This document shows, piece by piece, positions 49,841 through 59,693 of a DNA stretch of 63,601 nucleotides (its first letter is position 1; each line of letters starts with the position of its first letter). Source of the stretch: Elusimicrobiota bacterium (GTDB taxonomy: Bacteria; Elusimicrobiota; Elusimicrobia; UBA1565; UBA9628); the NCBI GenBank assembly GCA_016207605.1, contig JACQPJ010000023.1, positions 1-63,601 on the forward strand, read 5' to 3'. A program made the position numbers and the translations under genes. The notes beneath the pieces are model-generated. The model was not told the DNA's origin. It was given only the letters and a program-made list of their open reading frames with translations, and ran no database searches.

Positions 49841-50605
49841 TTACCCAGCTTGCAACGCTTCCGCCATTTTCGGACGGTCAAAAATCGCGTACGCCAAAAG
49901 GGTTGTTTCGTAGAGCCCCATCAATGCTATGGAAAGCAGGACTTGGCTGAAGGCGGTGGGGTCGGGAGTTATTACGGCTGAGAATATGGCGATGCCAAGA
50001 TAGACAGAACGCCTGGAATCCCGCAGTTGCGTCAAATTGAGCACTTCCAAGCGCACCAGGAACCCGAGGACCACCGGCATCTCAAAGGGTATCCCGAAAA
50101 CTAAGAGCATCGTCAGAACGAAAGTGTAGAAGCGGTCAAAAGTCAGCTGCATGACCCCGCCGGCGGCGACGCCCAATCCCAACAGGACGCGCAGGCTGGC
50201 GGGAATGATCAAGGCGTAAGCGAGACACATGCCCAGCAGGAAAAGAGCCGTCCCGGCAATGATGACCGATGCAATCGTCGTTTGTGATTCCCGGGCAAAC
50301 GCCGGAGCCAAGAAAGCGAACAGCTGATAGAGGAGATATGGGGACAGAATGGCCGACGTCAGCGCCAAACCGACTTTTAGAATGACCCAGGCCGGCTCGA
50401 ATGCGTCCAGGAAGACCAGCCGCGTTCCGGGCGGCAGAAGTCCCGTGGAAAGCCAGCGGAAGGCTCGTATGGAAAACGAATTTTCAAAGGAGGGAAGCAT
50501 CAAAACGATGCCCAGAACCAGGAAAAAGACGATCAAGGAACGCAGGAGTCGTGTCCTAAACTCGTCGAGATGATCTAAAAACGGCTTGGGTTCGTCTTGG
50601 ATCAT
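49841..50605 (-). CDS. tatC: Tat translocase subunit TatC
   Basis: 254 residues from ATG 50605. 'PFLDHLDEFRTRLLRSLIV' at the N terminus, six helices, and the conserved 'AFLAPAFARESQTTI' and 'PVVLGFLVRLEVL' segments. Together with TatA in the same operon it supplies the export route for folded, cofactor-loaded alpha-beta complex. Confidence 0.93.
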   Translation of the reverse strand: MIQDEPKPFLDHLDEFRTRLLRSLIVFFLVLGIVLMLPSFENSFSIRAFRWLSTGLLPPGTRLVFLDAFEPAWVILKVGLALTSAILSPYLLYQLFAFLAPAFARESQTTIASVIIAGTALFLLGMCLAYALIIPASLRVLLGLGVAAGGVMQLTFDRFYTFVLTMLLVFGIPFEMPVVLGFLVRLEVLNLTQLRDSRRSVYLGIAIFSAVITPDPTAFSQVLLSIALMGLYETTLLAYAIFDRPKMAEALQAG

Positions 50606-50615
50606 GCGCCGTCCA

Positions 50616-51890
50616 TTAAAAGTCCAGCGTGGCCTGAAAGAAGGCCCAATCCCTCTCCTTATTTCCAACCGTGTTCTTAACGAATCGTCCGGCAAAAAAG
50701 CGGGAATACCCGAACCACAACCCGATCGTGTCGCGGAATTTCGCGCGGACATGCAGGTCGACTTCGTCGCCGATGTTGCGTCCCGAGCCGCCGGTCACGT
50801 CGCGGGCGATGACCGCGCCCGTCTTGTCGTACCAGGCATCGAAGCTGTGGTCCAAAAGAAACTTATGGTAGTCCGCCTGAACCTTCCATCCGGCCGCGGG
50901 AACGATGGAGGCTGTTCCTTTGAAGTCATGACCGTTCCTCCAATAGAAGATGTCCTGGTAGCCCTGATAAAGATGGCCGGTGGGAAAGAGCGGATCGAAG
51001 GTTTGGATTTTGTTGTCGTCGGGCTTGGAATCACCCGAGGCGTAATCGTACTCAACGCCAACGCGCGGTTTATACCGGGATTCGAAGGCATAGCCGCCCG
51101 TCGCCGCCATGGCCCAGGCGCGCGCCTGCTGGCCGGCCTTGCGCCCGAACTGCCAGGCCGCCTCGCCCGAGTAGTCCCAGGCCCCGGGAGTCCCCTTGAT
51201 GCGCGCGCCCAGCGTGCGATCGCTTAAATTGCCCTTGTTGCCCAGCTCGGCCGTCTGCGTCCCATCGCCGAAGTCCCGGCCCAGGACGTAAAGGTCCGCC
51301 TCGTGCTTGGGGACCGCCTTGCAGGAACCATAGAGACCCCAAAAGGTTTGATTGCGCCTCACATCGGCCGTCTGCTTGACGTTGGCGGCGAAAGCATCCA
51401 CGGCCGCCTTCTCAAAGCGATAGCGCAGGCGTCCGCCGTCAAAGGCTCTTCCTATGTTGCTCCAGTCCAGAGGTCCCACCAGCCTTTGGTCGCCGTACTG
51501 AAGCTCCATGCGGCCCGCCCGCAAATCGAGCGGTCGCGCGAAAAGGTTGAGAACCTCCAAATATCCCTGGTGCAGGTCCACATTGGCCGTGTTGGCGGCG
51601 GTATTGGCCTCGGAACCAAAGACGCGCGCGTCCTGCAACTGCAAATAGCCCTTGATATCGTGTCCGGCGTCGGCCTCGACTCCCAGGCGGACGCGCAAGA
51701 GCGTCTGGTCCTGGCCGTGTTTCCCGCCGGGCGTGGCGTAGCTCAGGACGTTGGTCGACTCCTGCCTCGCCCGGATTTGTCCGCCGAACTTGATGGGGAG
51801 GGAGCCCGTCTGGCTCCAGAGCGACGCTGGAAACAGCATCCCCGCAAGGAATGCCGGCGATGCCGATATCCTAGGCCCTTTTCTATTCAC
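50616..51890 (-). CDS. alginate-export-like outer-membrane beta-barrel
   Basis: 424 residues from GTG 51890 (AGGAG, 5 nt; stop of the previous gene overlaps by one base, TAGTG). Signal peptide to about 27 (LWSQ), then 'FGGQIRARQES', 'LQLQDARVFG' and 'YLEVLNLFARPLDLRAGRMELQYGDQRLVG', the Alginate_exp signature, and a terminal Phe. In respiratory clusters such porins probably pass the substrate across the outer membrane. Confidence 0.82.
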   Translation of the reverse strand: MNRKGPRISASPAFLAGMLFPASLWSQTGSLPIKFGGQIRARQESTNVLSYATPGGKHGQDQTLLRVRLGVEADAGHDIKGYLQLQDARVFGSEANTAANTANVDLHQGYLEVLNLFARPLDLRAGRMELQYGDQRLVGPLDWSNIGRAFDGGRLRYRFEKAAVDAFAANVKQTADVRRNQTFWGLYGSCKAVPKHEADLYVLGRDFGDGTQTAELGNKGNLSDRTLGARIKGTPGAWDYSGEAAWQFGRKAGQQARAWAMAATGGYAFESRYKPRVGVEYDYASGDSKPDDNKIQTFDPLFPTGHLYQGYQDIFYWRNGHDFKGTASIVPAAGWKVQADYHKFLLDHSFDAWYDKTGAVIARDVTGGSGRNIGDEVDLHVRAKFRDTIGLWFGYSRFFAGRFVKNTVGNKERDWAFFQATLDF

Positions 51891-52975
51891 TACCACTCCT
51901 GCCCCTTCTCCTTCGGCATAAGACTGAAGAGGTAATCAATCAACGCGTGGACCTCCTCCTCATCCATGAGGGCCTTCCACGAGTTCATGTGCAGCCGCGG
52001 AGCGATGCCGTTCGGGTCTGCCGGCGCGGCGTTGCGGCCGTTGAGAATGACTTTCTTGATCTCGTCTTCGGTGAAGCCCTCCGCCACCCGGTTCAAGGCC
52101 GGGATCGGGTCCGTCTGCGAGCCCGGGTTGGGCACGCCGCCCTTGGCGTCGGCGCCGTGACAGGCCCCGCAGCCGTAGCGTTGGTAGACGATCTTGCCCG
52201 CGATGAGCGGGTTCTTGGGCTTGGCCGGGATGCCGTGATCGAGCAGAAGGTTGTTCCAGACTGAAAAGGACTTGGCCGGACCGCGCTCTTGGGATCCCCC
52301 CTCCCATACGGCCAGCGCGAAGGGAATCACGCTCCCTCCGGCGAACGCCGCGCCGCCGGGAGCTCGGAGCTTGCGGCGAAGGACCACGGTCCAGGTTCCG
52401 TCTTTCCAGTCGCCCGCCCCGTCGACGGCCTGCTCCCTGCGCCGACCGATCGTGCCCCAGCCTTCGGCCACGAGATCCTCGGGCCTGACGGAATACTTGA
52501 TCGTGTTGTGGATGGCGTCCGGGCGGTAGTAGTCCGAGTATGCCTTCGCGTAGTGCTCCGGCTTGGCCATGGCGGCGCTCCAGCGCCACACGTTGACCGG
52601 ATTGCCTTTCTCGCCCATCATCGGCGCGGGCATCGAGCCGGCCGCGAGCGGGAACTCCAAGGCGACGCCGTCCACGAACTGGCCGGACAGCTCCAGGTCC
52701 TCGCTCTTGCTCGGGTCCGCCCAGCGCAAGCGGAAGAAAATCTCGCTCGCCGTGCGCAGGCTTTGAACCTCGACGCTGGAAATGGCGCCTCCCCCCTGGG
52801 GAACGACGAGCTTCTGCGGCGCCACTGCGACCTTGACGGCGGCGGCCTTCTCCCAGGCCGAGGCGTAGGGGTCAAGTCCGAGTTTGTCGGTCTTATTCGA
52901 GACCAGGTTCTGCTGCGCCGCCAAGGCGGGAACCGCCGCCGCGATGAGAACGAAGAGATGACGCATGCGCTTCAC
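51890..52975 (-). CDS. heme b gamma subunit (ethylbenzene-dehydrogenase-type) fused to cytochrome c
   Basis: 361 residues from GTG 52975, which overlaps the chaperone stop (GTGA) and follows GGGAGG. Signal peptide 1-21; EB_dh-like heme b domain at about 35-255 ('VSVWNNLLL'-type end, with 'SEIFFRLRWADPSKS' and 'WRWSAAMAKPEHY'); C-terminal cytochrome c domain with 'RYGCGACHGADAKGG' near 270 and Met in 'RLHMNSWKAL'. Type II DMSO reductase gamma subunits normally have heme b only. Confidence 0.82.
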   Translation of the reverse strand: MKRMRHLFVLIAAAVPALAAQQNLVSNKTDKLGLDPYASAWEKAAAVKVAVAPQKLVVPQGGGAISSVEVQSLRTASEIFFRLRWADPSKSEDLELSGQFVDGVALEFPLAAGSMPAPMMGEKGNPVNVWRWSAAMAKPEHYAKAYSDYYRPDAIHNTIKYSVRPEDLVAEGWGTIGRRREQAVDGAGDWKDGTWTVVLRRKLRAPGGAAFAGGSVIPFALAVWEGGSQERGPAKSFSVWNNLLLDHGIPAKPKNPLIAGKIVYQRYGCGACHGADAKGGVPNPGSQTDPIPALNRVAEGFTEDEIKKVILNGRNAAPADPNGIAPRLHMNSWKALMDEEEVHALIDYLFSLMPKEKGQEW

Positions 52976-53571
52976 GACGCACCTCCCAGGAGCGAGCGGC
53001 ACAATGCCGACAGCTGCAGATAGAATTCCGGCGCGCCGGCCGCGTGGAGCTTGCGCGCGATGACGCCGAAGGCCTTGAAGACGATCTCCTCGCGCAGTTT
53101 CGTCGACGCGTCAACGACGACGTCCCGCTGCCGGCTCCAACCGTTCAGCTCGGCATGAACGCGCTTGATTTCGAGATAGGCCAGGAACTCGAGGACCGCC
53201 GGCAATCCGTCGGCGCGCTCCTCGGACTCGACGCCGAAGGCTTTATAGAAACCCGCCAGATCGGCGATCTTCTTGGCTTGCCCGTAGGGATCATGAGTCG
53301 CGTGGAACGCCAACTCGAGCGGGCAGGCCGGCGCGGGGCCAAACAGACGGAAGTGCTGCGCTTCCAGTTCGGCGGGCGGCGTCGCGCTCAGGGCCTTCTC
53401 AAGCTTATTGAGGCCGCTCGCGGGCGCGGCGCGGGAGTCGCGTGCGGCGCGCAGCAGCGCGTCAAACCGCGGCCGCCACGCCGCGTCCGGATAGCCGAAA
53501 CCAGCCGAGACCAGACGTAAAGCGATGGCCCGGGGCGGGGCGGGTACTTTTTCCACGGCAGCGGTGGTCAT
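52972..53571 (-). CDS. TorD/NarJ-like molybdoenzyme chaperone
   Basis: 199 residues, all helical. 'EAQHFRLFGPAPACPLELAFHA' and 'ADLAGFYKAFGVESEERADGLPAVLEFLAYL' follow the TorD/DmsD/NarJ pattern ('h..lF.....p.....s.y', 'l..fY..fG......p.D.l..eLeFm'). It guards the alpha subunit until the cofactor is inserted and Tat export is allowed. Between beta and gamma genes, as in ser/ddh/ebd clusters. Confidence 0.85.
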   Translation of the reverse strand: MTTAAVEKVPAPPRAIALRLVSAGFGYPDAAWRPRFDALLRAARDSRAAPASGLNKLEKALSATPPAELEAQHFRLFGPAPACPLELAFHATHDPYGQAKKIADLAGFYKAFGVESEERADGLPAVLEFLAYLEIKRVHAELNGWSRQRDVVVDASTKLREEIVFKAFGVIARKLHAAGAPEFYLQLSALCRSLLGGAS

Positions 53572-53579
53572 GATCTCTC

Positions 53580-54716
<1,137 letters not shown>

Positions 54717-54729
54717 CGCATCCCCCCTG

Positions 54730-57700
54730 TCAGGCCTTGATCTCGACGAACTCGCCCTTCAAGTACGCTTCCATGGCTTGCTTGGTGTAGCCGGGCCGGT
54801 AGCCGTCCTTGGCGGGAGTCCAGAGCGCCACGCCCTCCGTGCCGCCGTTCTCGGCCTTGGAGATCTTGACGAACGACTCCTTCGGCGCGCCGACGGCGCA
54901 GTGGATGTCCGCGGCGAAGCCCTTGCCGATGACCTGGCCGAAGTACTCCTTGCGCGCCATCGAGTCCGTCAGACAGGTCGGGCGCAGCCAGGCGCGCGTG
55001 CCGGACTGGTGGCTGCCGCAGCGGAACATCGCTTGATAGCCGGTGCGCGGGTTGCGCGCGAGCTTGTCGGCGTTGTTCTCATGCCCCTCCACCGAGCCGT
55101 AGGTCGCCACGTACATGTGAAACCAAGACCGCGCCACGCCGCGCTGCAGGCCCCAGTAGTACCGGGCGCGCATCTTCGCGCGGTGCACCTTGTAATCCGC
55201 GGGCTTGTCCTGCCAGCCGCGGAAGGGACGATCCTCGGGATCGGCGTCGATCCAGACATAGTCGCCGTCATCGATGCCGAGCTCCTTGGCGTCGACGGGG
55301 TTGAGGTCCACGTAGCCCTCGCCGACCCAGGGCATGCGCTTGTCGCGACGATGCATGTCGCCAAACGGCCCGAACCAGGCCGAGATGATATCCACGTCCA
55401 CGGGCGTCGTGTGCGCGCCGTGCCGGAACTTGGGCGTGATGTAGGACAAGGTCATGCCGATCTTCTTGCCCGGATGCGCGGTCCTGGTCAGCTCCGCCGG
55501 CGTGACGGTCACGTTGCGGACCTGCCGGACTTCGACCGACAGATCGCCGCGCTTCAGGCCGTAGCCCTCGGGCGGCGTGGGCCGGATGAGATTGGGCGCC
55601 CCCGTGACGATCACGTTCGGCTCGTACGGCGTCGCGTCCACCGGCTCGCGGTGCACGGGCAGGTTCTCGCCGTGCTCGATGAATTCCGGCTCGTCTCGAT
55701 ACATCTCGATGCGCCCGGACTTCGTGTAGTGGGGCCGGCCCTCCACGCTCTGCTCCCACCCCATGATCTTGGGGTAGGTGCGCGTCATAATCAGCGCGGG
55801 AATGCCTTTCTTGGCGTCGGCGTGCAGCGTCTCGATGTCGTAGCCCTTGGTGGTGCTGGAGTTGTCGAGGATGCGCTGGAGGTATACCTCGACCCTGTCC
55901 TCGTGCACCCACTTCCAGTAGTCGATGAAGCCCTTGTCGCCCGTGATGCCGGCAAGCGCCTTGGCCACGCCGGCCAGAACCGCGATGTCGGGCTTGGAGT
56001 CGTGGAGGCGCTTGAGCGGCGTCTTGGGAAACATCTGGATGAACGGGTTGGTGACGGCCGCCGTCATGTCCGGCATCTTCGTCTCGGCCCAGGAATCCAC
56101 GGGGAAGACGATGTCGGAGTATTCGCAGGAGGCCGTCCACCACCACTCGCTCACGCAGATCGTCTCGATCTTGGGCAGGGTGTTCATCACGACGTCGTGA
56201 TGCCATTTGAGGTTGCCGAGGATGGAATTGCCGTTGGAGAACCACATGAACTTCGTGGGCGTGGGCATGTGCGTCTTGCCGGTGAAGTTCTTGTTGCCCA
56301 CGCGCAGCGGCCGGTCGCCGTAGTTGTAATAGTGCGCCGACTCGTAGCGGAAGTAGGGCTTGTAGACCGCGTGCGCGTGCTCGTCGGTCGCGATGTGGAA
56401 GGGATCCTCGGCGATGTAGTACGGCAAGCCGTTGAAGTAGGCGCCGCGGTAGTTGCCCGCGTAGGAGCCGATGTTGCCGCCGTGCGTGCCGATGTTCCTG
56501 GTCAGCGAAGCGAGCAGGAAGCCCGTCCTGTCTTTCTGGTCGTTATTGAAGAAGTGGTTCGGCCCCATGCCGTAAACGAGCAAGGTTTTGCCGCTGTTTT
56601 TGGCGATCTCGCGGGCCAGCCACGTCACGTTCTCGGGCGAGGTGTGGCAGATCGCGCCGGTCGCCTCGGGCGTGTAGTGTGAAGCCTGCTCCTTGATCAG
56701 ATCGAAAACCGGGCGGACCTCCACGCTCTTGCCGTCCAGGAGTTTGATCGTGAATCTGCCCTCGAGGGCGTAGTTTCCGGCCTTGGCCGCCGCGTCGCGC
56801 GTGACGATGACCGGCGCGTTGGCGCCCGCGTCCCAGGCGACGAAGTCGCCCCATTCCTCGCGCAGTTCCTGCGCGGAGATTTGATTGTCCTGCCGGTAAG
56901 CCGATGGAGGCTTCTCGCCTTTCTGCAGCATGACCGTATTCTTGAGCACCGCATTCTTGTAGCCGGGGATGTAATCGGCCGGCTTGAGATTCTTCAGAGT
57001 GTCCGATCGGACCAGGAGCGGCAGGTCCGTGTGCCCCTTGATGTACTCTTCATCGTAGAGCCTCTCCTTAATGATCACGTTGACCATGCCGAGCGCGAAG
57101 GCCGGGTCCGTTCCCGGCCGGGCGATGATGACCCTGTCGGCTTTGTTCGAGGTGGACTGATACTCCGGGGCGATCGTCACGATCTTCGTTCCATGCAGGC
57201 GCGCCTCGGTGAGCCAGTGGGCGTCCGGCATCTTTGTCGAGATCCAGTTCATGCCGATGCAGACGATGAGGTTCGCGTTTTCGGCGGTCGCCAGGTCGAA
57301 GTCGATGGTCTGCTGGCCGCAGGCCATCGTGTGGCCGGGCGGCAGGTCCGTGTGCCATGAATAGCTGTCCCAGATGCGGGCGCCGACGGCCTTGTCCGGT
57401 CCGACGCCGCGAATCTTGCGGTCGAGAAGGGCTATCGAATTCGAGAAGCGGTTCATGCCGAAGATGCGCGTGGCCCCCAGCAGAGGCATGCCGCCGCGAA
57501 ACTTCAGCGTCTGCACGCCCGCGCCCTTCATCGCCTCGAGCATGTCCTCGTCGTAGCCCTGTTGGCGCAGCTTTTCCTTGCCTTCGTCGCCGTTATAGAA
57601 GCGCGCGGTCCGGTCCATGGCCGTGGCCGCGTACTTGAACGCCTCGTCCCACGACACCTTGACGAAAGACTCCTTGCCGCGGTTGCGGTACCTCTCGGGC

Positions 57701-58173
57701 ATGCGCCCGTCGCCGTCGCGCGGGAATCCCGAGTCCGCCCATTCCTTCCAGCCCTTGCGAACCGAGGGATATTTGAGGCGGCGCGGACCGTACACCTTGC
57801 GGATCAGCGCCAGGCCTTTTTGGCACAGACGCGGATCCCAACGGTGCGAGGACTGATTGCCGTAAAGATCCTTGGCCTTTCCGTAGCCGTAGGACGGGCC
57901 GAAGAACATGGCCACGCCGTTCTTGGTGTGCGCCTTGAGCAGGCAGTTGTGCGTGTCGTTGGGCGCGCACAGGAAGCAGAACTCCCCATCGGTGGCGACG
58001 AGGTCGCGATAAAGTTTTTCCCAGCCGCGATCAGGATAGCGGTCAAGGGGATTGCCCGCGGTCTCGGTGGGCTTGAGCAGGGCGAACAGCGGCTCGGTCG
58101 CCAGCAGCATCAACGCGCCGGAGCCGGAATACTTCAGGAACTCCCTGCGGCTGATCTTTTTCTTCATGTCCAT
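54730..58173 (-). CDS. catalytic alpha subunit, type II DMSO-reductase-family molybdoenzyme
   Basis: 1147 residues. Tat signal SRREFLKYSGSGALMLLA at 8-25; iron-sulfur site CFLCAPNDTHNC (near 65-76) plus 'PRLCQKG' (near 117); Mo-ligand region 'YSWHTDLPPGHTMACGQQT', where the Asp lies in the position of NarG Asp222; 'MNWISTKMPDAHWLTEARLHGTKIV' and 'RPGTDPAFALGMV' as in NarG/NxrA/SerA-type proteins; a C-terminal 'NPRTGYQAMFRCGSHQS' region. The enzyme should be periplasmic, using bis-MGD. Nitrate, nitrite, selenate, chlorate or another oxyanion are candidates. GGAGG before the ATG; 3 bp after the regulator gene. Confidence 0.88.
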   Translation of the reverse strand: MDMKKKISRREFLKYSGSGALMLLATEPLFALLKPTETAGNPLDRYPDRGWEKLYRDLVATDGEFCFLCAPNDTHNCLLKAHTKNGVAMFFGPSYGYGKAKDLYGNQSSHRWDPRLCQKGLALIRKVYGPRRLKYPSVRKGWKEWADSGFPRDGDGRMPERYRNRGKESFVKVSWDEAFKYAATAMDRTARFYNGDEGKEKLRQQGYDEDMLEAMKGAGVQTLKFRGGMPLLGATRIFGMNRFSNSIALLDRKIRGVGPDKAVGARIWDSYSWHTDLPPGHTMACGQQTIDFDLATAENANLIVCIGMNWISTKMPDAHWLTEARLHGTKIVTIAPEYQSTSNKADRVIIARPGTDPAFALGMVNVIIKERLYDEEYIKGHTDLPLLVRSDTLKNLKPADYIPGYKNAVLKNTVMLQKGEKPPSAYRQDNQISAQELREEWGDFVAWDAGANAPVIVTRDAAAKAGNYALEGRFTIKLLDGKSVEVRPVFDLIKEQASHYTPEATGAICHTSPENVTWLAREIAKNSGKTLLVYGMGPNHFFNNDQKDRTGFLLASLTRNIGTHGGNIGSYAGNYRGAYFNGLPYYIAEDPFHIATDEHAHAVYKPYFRYESAHYYNYGDRPLRVGNKNFTGKTHMPTPTKFMWFSNGNSILGNLKWHHDVVMNTLPKIETICVSEWWWTASCEYSDIVFPVDSWAETKMPDMTAAVTNPFIQMFPKTPLKRLHDSKPDIAVLAGVAKALAGITGDKGFIDYWKWVHEDRVEVYLQRILDNSSTTKGYDIETLHADAKKGIPALIMTRTYPKIMGWEQSVEGRPHYTKSGRIEMYRDEPEFIEHGENLPVHREPVDATPYEPNVIVTGAPNLIRPTPPEGYGLKRGDLSVEVRQVRNVTVTPAELTRTAHPGKKIGMTLSYITPKFRHGAHTTPVDVDIISAWFGPFGDMHRRDKRMPWVGEGYVDLNPVDAKELGIDDGDYVWIDADPEDRPFRGWQDKPADYKVHRAKMRARYYWGLQRGVARSWFHMYVATYGSVEGHENNADKLARNPRTGYQAMFRCGSHQSGTRAWLRPTCLTDSMARKEYFGQVIGKGFAADIHCAVGAPKESFVKISKAENGGTEGVALWTPAKDGYRPGYTKQAMEAYLKGEFVEIKA

Positions 58174-58175
58174 GA

Positions 58176-58640
58176 TTATCCTCCAGCGTTGCGAGCGGCA
58201 TCCGCCAGACTTGCCTTCTCCAAAGCTTCCCGCAGGACCTTTTCGGATCGCAGGACCGCTTCGTGGATGAGACAGGGGGTATTTCCAACGCAGCCGCGCA
58301 GCTCAAGCAGGCACTCTCGCCAAGCGGGGCGCGGCTCTTCCAAAGACCGCACGATTTCCGACAAGGAAATCTTCCGGGCAGGTCTTGCCAAGGCGTATCC
58401 GCCTCCAGGACCTCGTTGGGACACGAGCAATCCCCGGCGGCCCAACCTCTGAAAAATCTTAGATAAGTAGTTCTTCGGCAACTTCTGAGCCTTTGCCGCA
58501 TCCTCGACCAGACAGAATCCGTTTCCAGGTCGTTTGGCCAGGAAAAGCATGCCCTGGAGCGCATATCTGGCTGTTTGAGAGAGCCGGATAAGACGGAATT
58601 CCGCCTGTGTTTGTCCGTTTTTTGTAACCACTCCCTTCAT
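58176..58640 (-). CDS. Rrf2-family iron-sulfur regulator
   Basis: 154 residues. 'LSQTARYALQGMLFLAKRPG' and 'LPKNYLSKIFQRLGRRGLLVSQRGPGGGYALARP' form the Rrf2 winged helix. Cysteines C-x6-C-x5-C ('ECLLELRGCVGNTPC') can bind an Fe-S cluster, like NsrR or IscR, so it may sense NO, oxygen or redox state. It heads the operon of the molybdoenzyme and likely controls it. The exact start among ATG 58640 and the GTG three codons in is unclear. Confidence 0.88.
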   Translation of the reverse strand: MKGVVTKNGQTQAEFRLIRLSQTARYALQGMLFLAKRPGNGFCLVEDAAKAQKLPKNYLSKIFQRLGRRGLLVSQRGPGGGYALARPARKISLSEIVRSLEEPRPAWRECLLELRGCVGNTPCLIHEAVLRSEKVLREALEKASLADAARNAGG

Positions 58641-58762
58641 CCCTCCAGGGAGCTATTCAAGCGTGAGACACCCTCATCGTTTCATGTCGTCGCAACGAAC
58701 CCGCCATTGCATTCGGCTCGGAGAATAAGAAGACTCGGAGGGCATGAAAGTTGCTGTTTGGC

Positions 58763-58794
58763 AAGCCAATCGGCATCTAATTGCCGATTGGCTT
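58763..58794. repeat. 13-bp perfect inverted repeat between ubiA and the Rrf2 gene
   Basis: AAGCCAATCGGCA-tctaat-TGCCGATTGGCTT. It sits in the 204-bp gap between the UbiA stop and the Rrf2 start. No T-tract follows on the minus strand, so it is either an atypical terminator of the UbiA operon or a large operator. The rest of the gap shows nothing else clear. Confidence 0.6.
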
Positions 58795-58844
58795 ATAGGC
58801 AAGATTTTTGACTCGTCAGGAATTGCTGGCGGGGCTTGGTGCCG

Positions 58845-59693
58845 TCACTGCAATAGCTTGAAAAAGAGCCAGGGGAGCGTCAGCGCCCCGTCGATGACGA
58901 CGAAATAATACCAGGTGGGAACGGCGGACGCCGCGTAGAACCGGACGAGAACCGCTCCCAAGACCCAGGAGCCTCCGGCGAGGGCTTTCTCCAGGGACCC
59001 GCCCAAGGACCAGAATGTCCATCCCAGCAGGACGCACAGCGCCTGCGCCGCGGCCGCGACCCGGACGGCCGGGAAGCGATTGGCGATCGTCCTGATCCCC
59101 GCGCGCCGGTCGCTCTCGCGGTCCTTGAGGTCGCAGGCGACGGTGTTCAGCGCGACGAGCGCCAGAAATCCCGCCGTCAAGCTCCATTCCCGGCGCCCGT
59201 TCGGCAGGCGGCCCAGCAGGAGAACGACGGTGCTGACGTAGACGAAGGGCACGTAGAGCGTTTTAAGGTATGGGACCGATTTCAAGCGCGTTCCCAGCAG
59301 GGGGACGTCCACGACGTAGGCCGCGCCCAGCAGGGCCCCCCAAAGGAGCCCCGCGAGCAGCCTCGGCTGGAAGCAGGCCAGCGCCGCCGCTCCCAGGAGA
59401 GCGGCGGCGAACATGCGCTCGAAGCGTTTGCGATGGCGGCGCGCGTAGCGCAGCACGTGCAGGTCGGCGGCGGCCGCGGCCTGGTCCTCGGGATGGACCA
59501 CGTAGCGGTCGAACGCATAGACCAGCCAGGTCACGACCAGCAAAGCGGTCATGGCGGGGCCGTCGAAGCGTCCCGTCAGCGCCTCCGATAGGTAGGCTCC
59601 GTCCAGAACGCTTTGCGCGGCGACCAGCAAATGCAGCTGGATGGCCAGCGTCCCCGCTCGCTTCAGGAAGGAATCCGCGCGCGGGGCGTTCAA
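58845..59693 (-). CDS. UbiA-family prenyltransferase
   Basis: 282 residues, about eight helices, from a TTG that overlaps the preceding stop. Asp-rich 'FDRYVVHPED' (about 61-70) and 'CDLKDRESDRRAGIRTI' (about 190-206) are the two metal-binding motifs of UbiA transferases; the first is divergent from NDxxD. Attaches an isoprenoid to an aromatic or other acceptor in the membrane, as for quinone or heme. Substrate unknown. Confidence 0.82.
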   Translation of the reverse strand: MNAPRADSFLKRAGTLAIQLHLLVAAQSVLDGAYLSEALTGRFDGPAMTALLVVTWLVYAFDRYVVHPEDQAAAAADLHVLRYARRHRKRFERMFAAALLGAAALACFQPRLLAGLLWGALLGAAYVVDVPLLGTRLKSVPYLKTLYVPFVYVSTVVLLLGRLPNGRREWSLTAGFLALVALNTVACDLKDRESDRRAGIRTIANRFPAVRVAAAAQALCVLLGWTFWSLGGSLEKALAGGSWVLGAVLVRFYAASAVPTWYYFVVIDGALTLPWLFFKLLQ

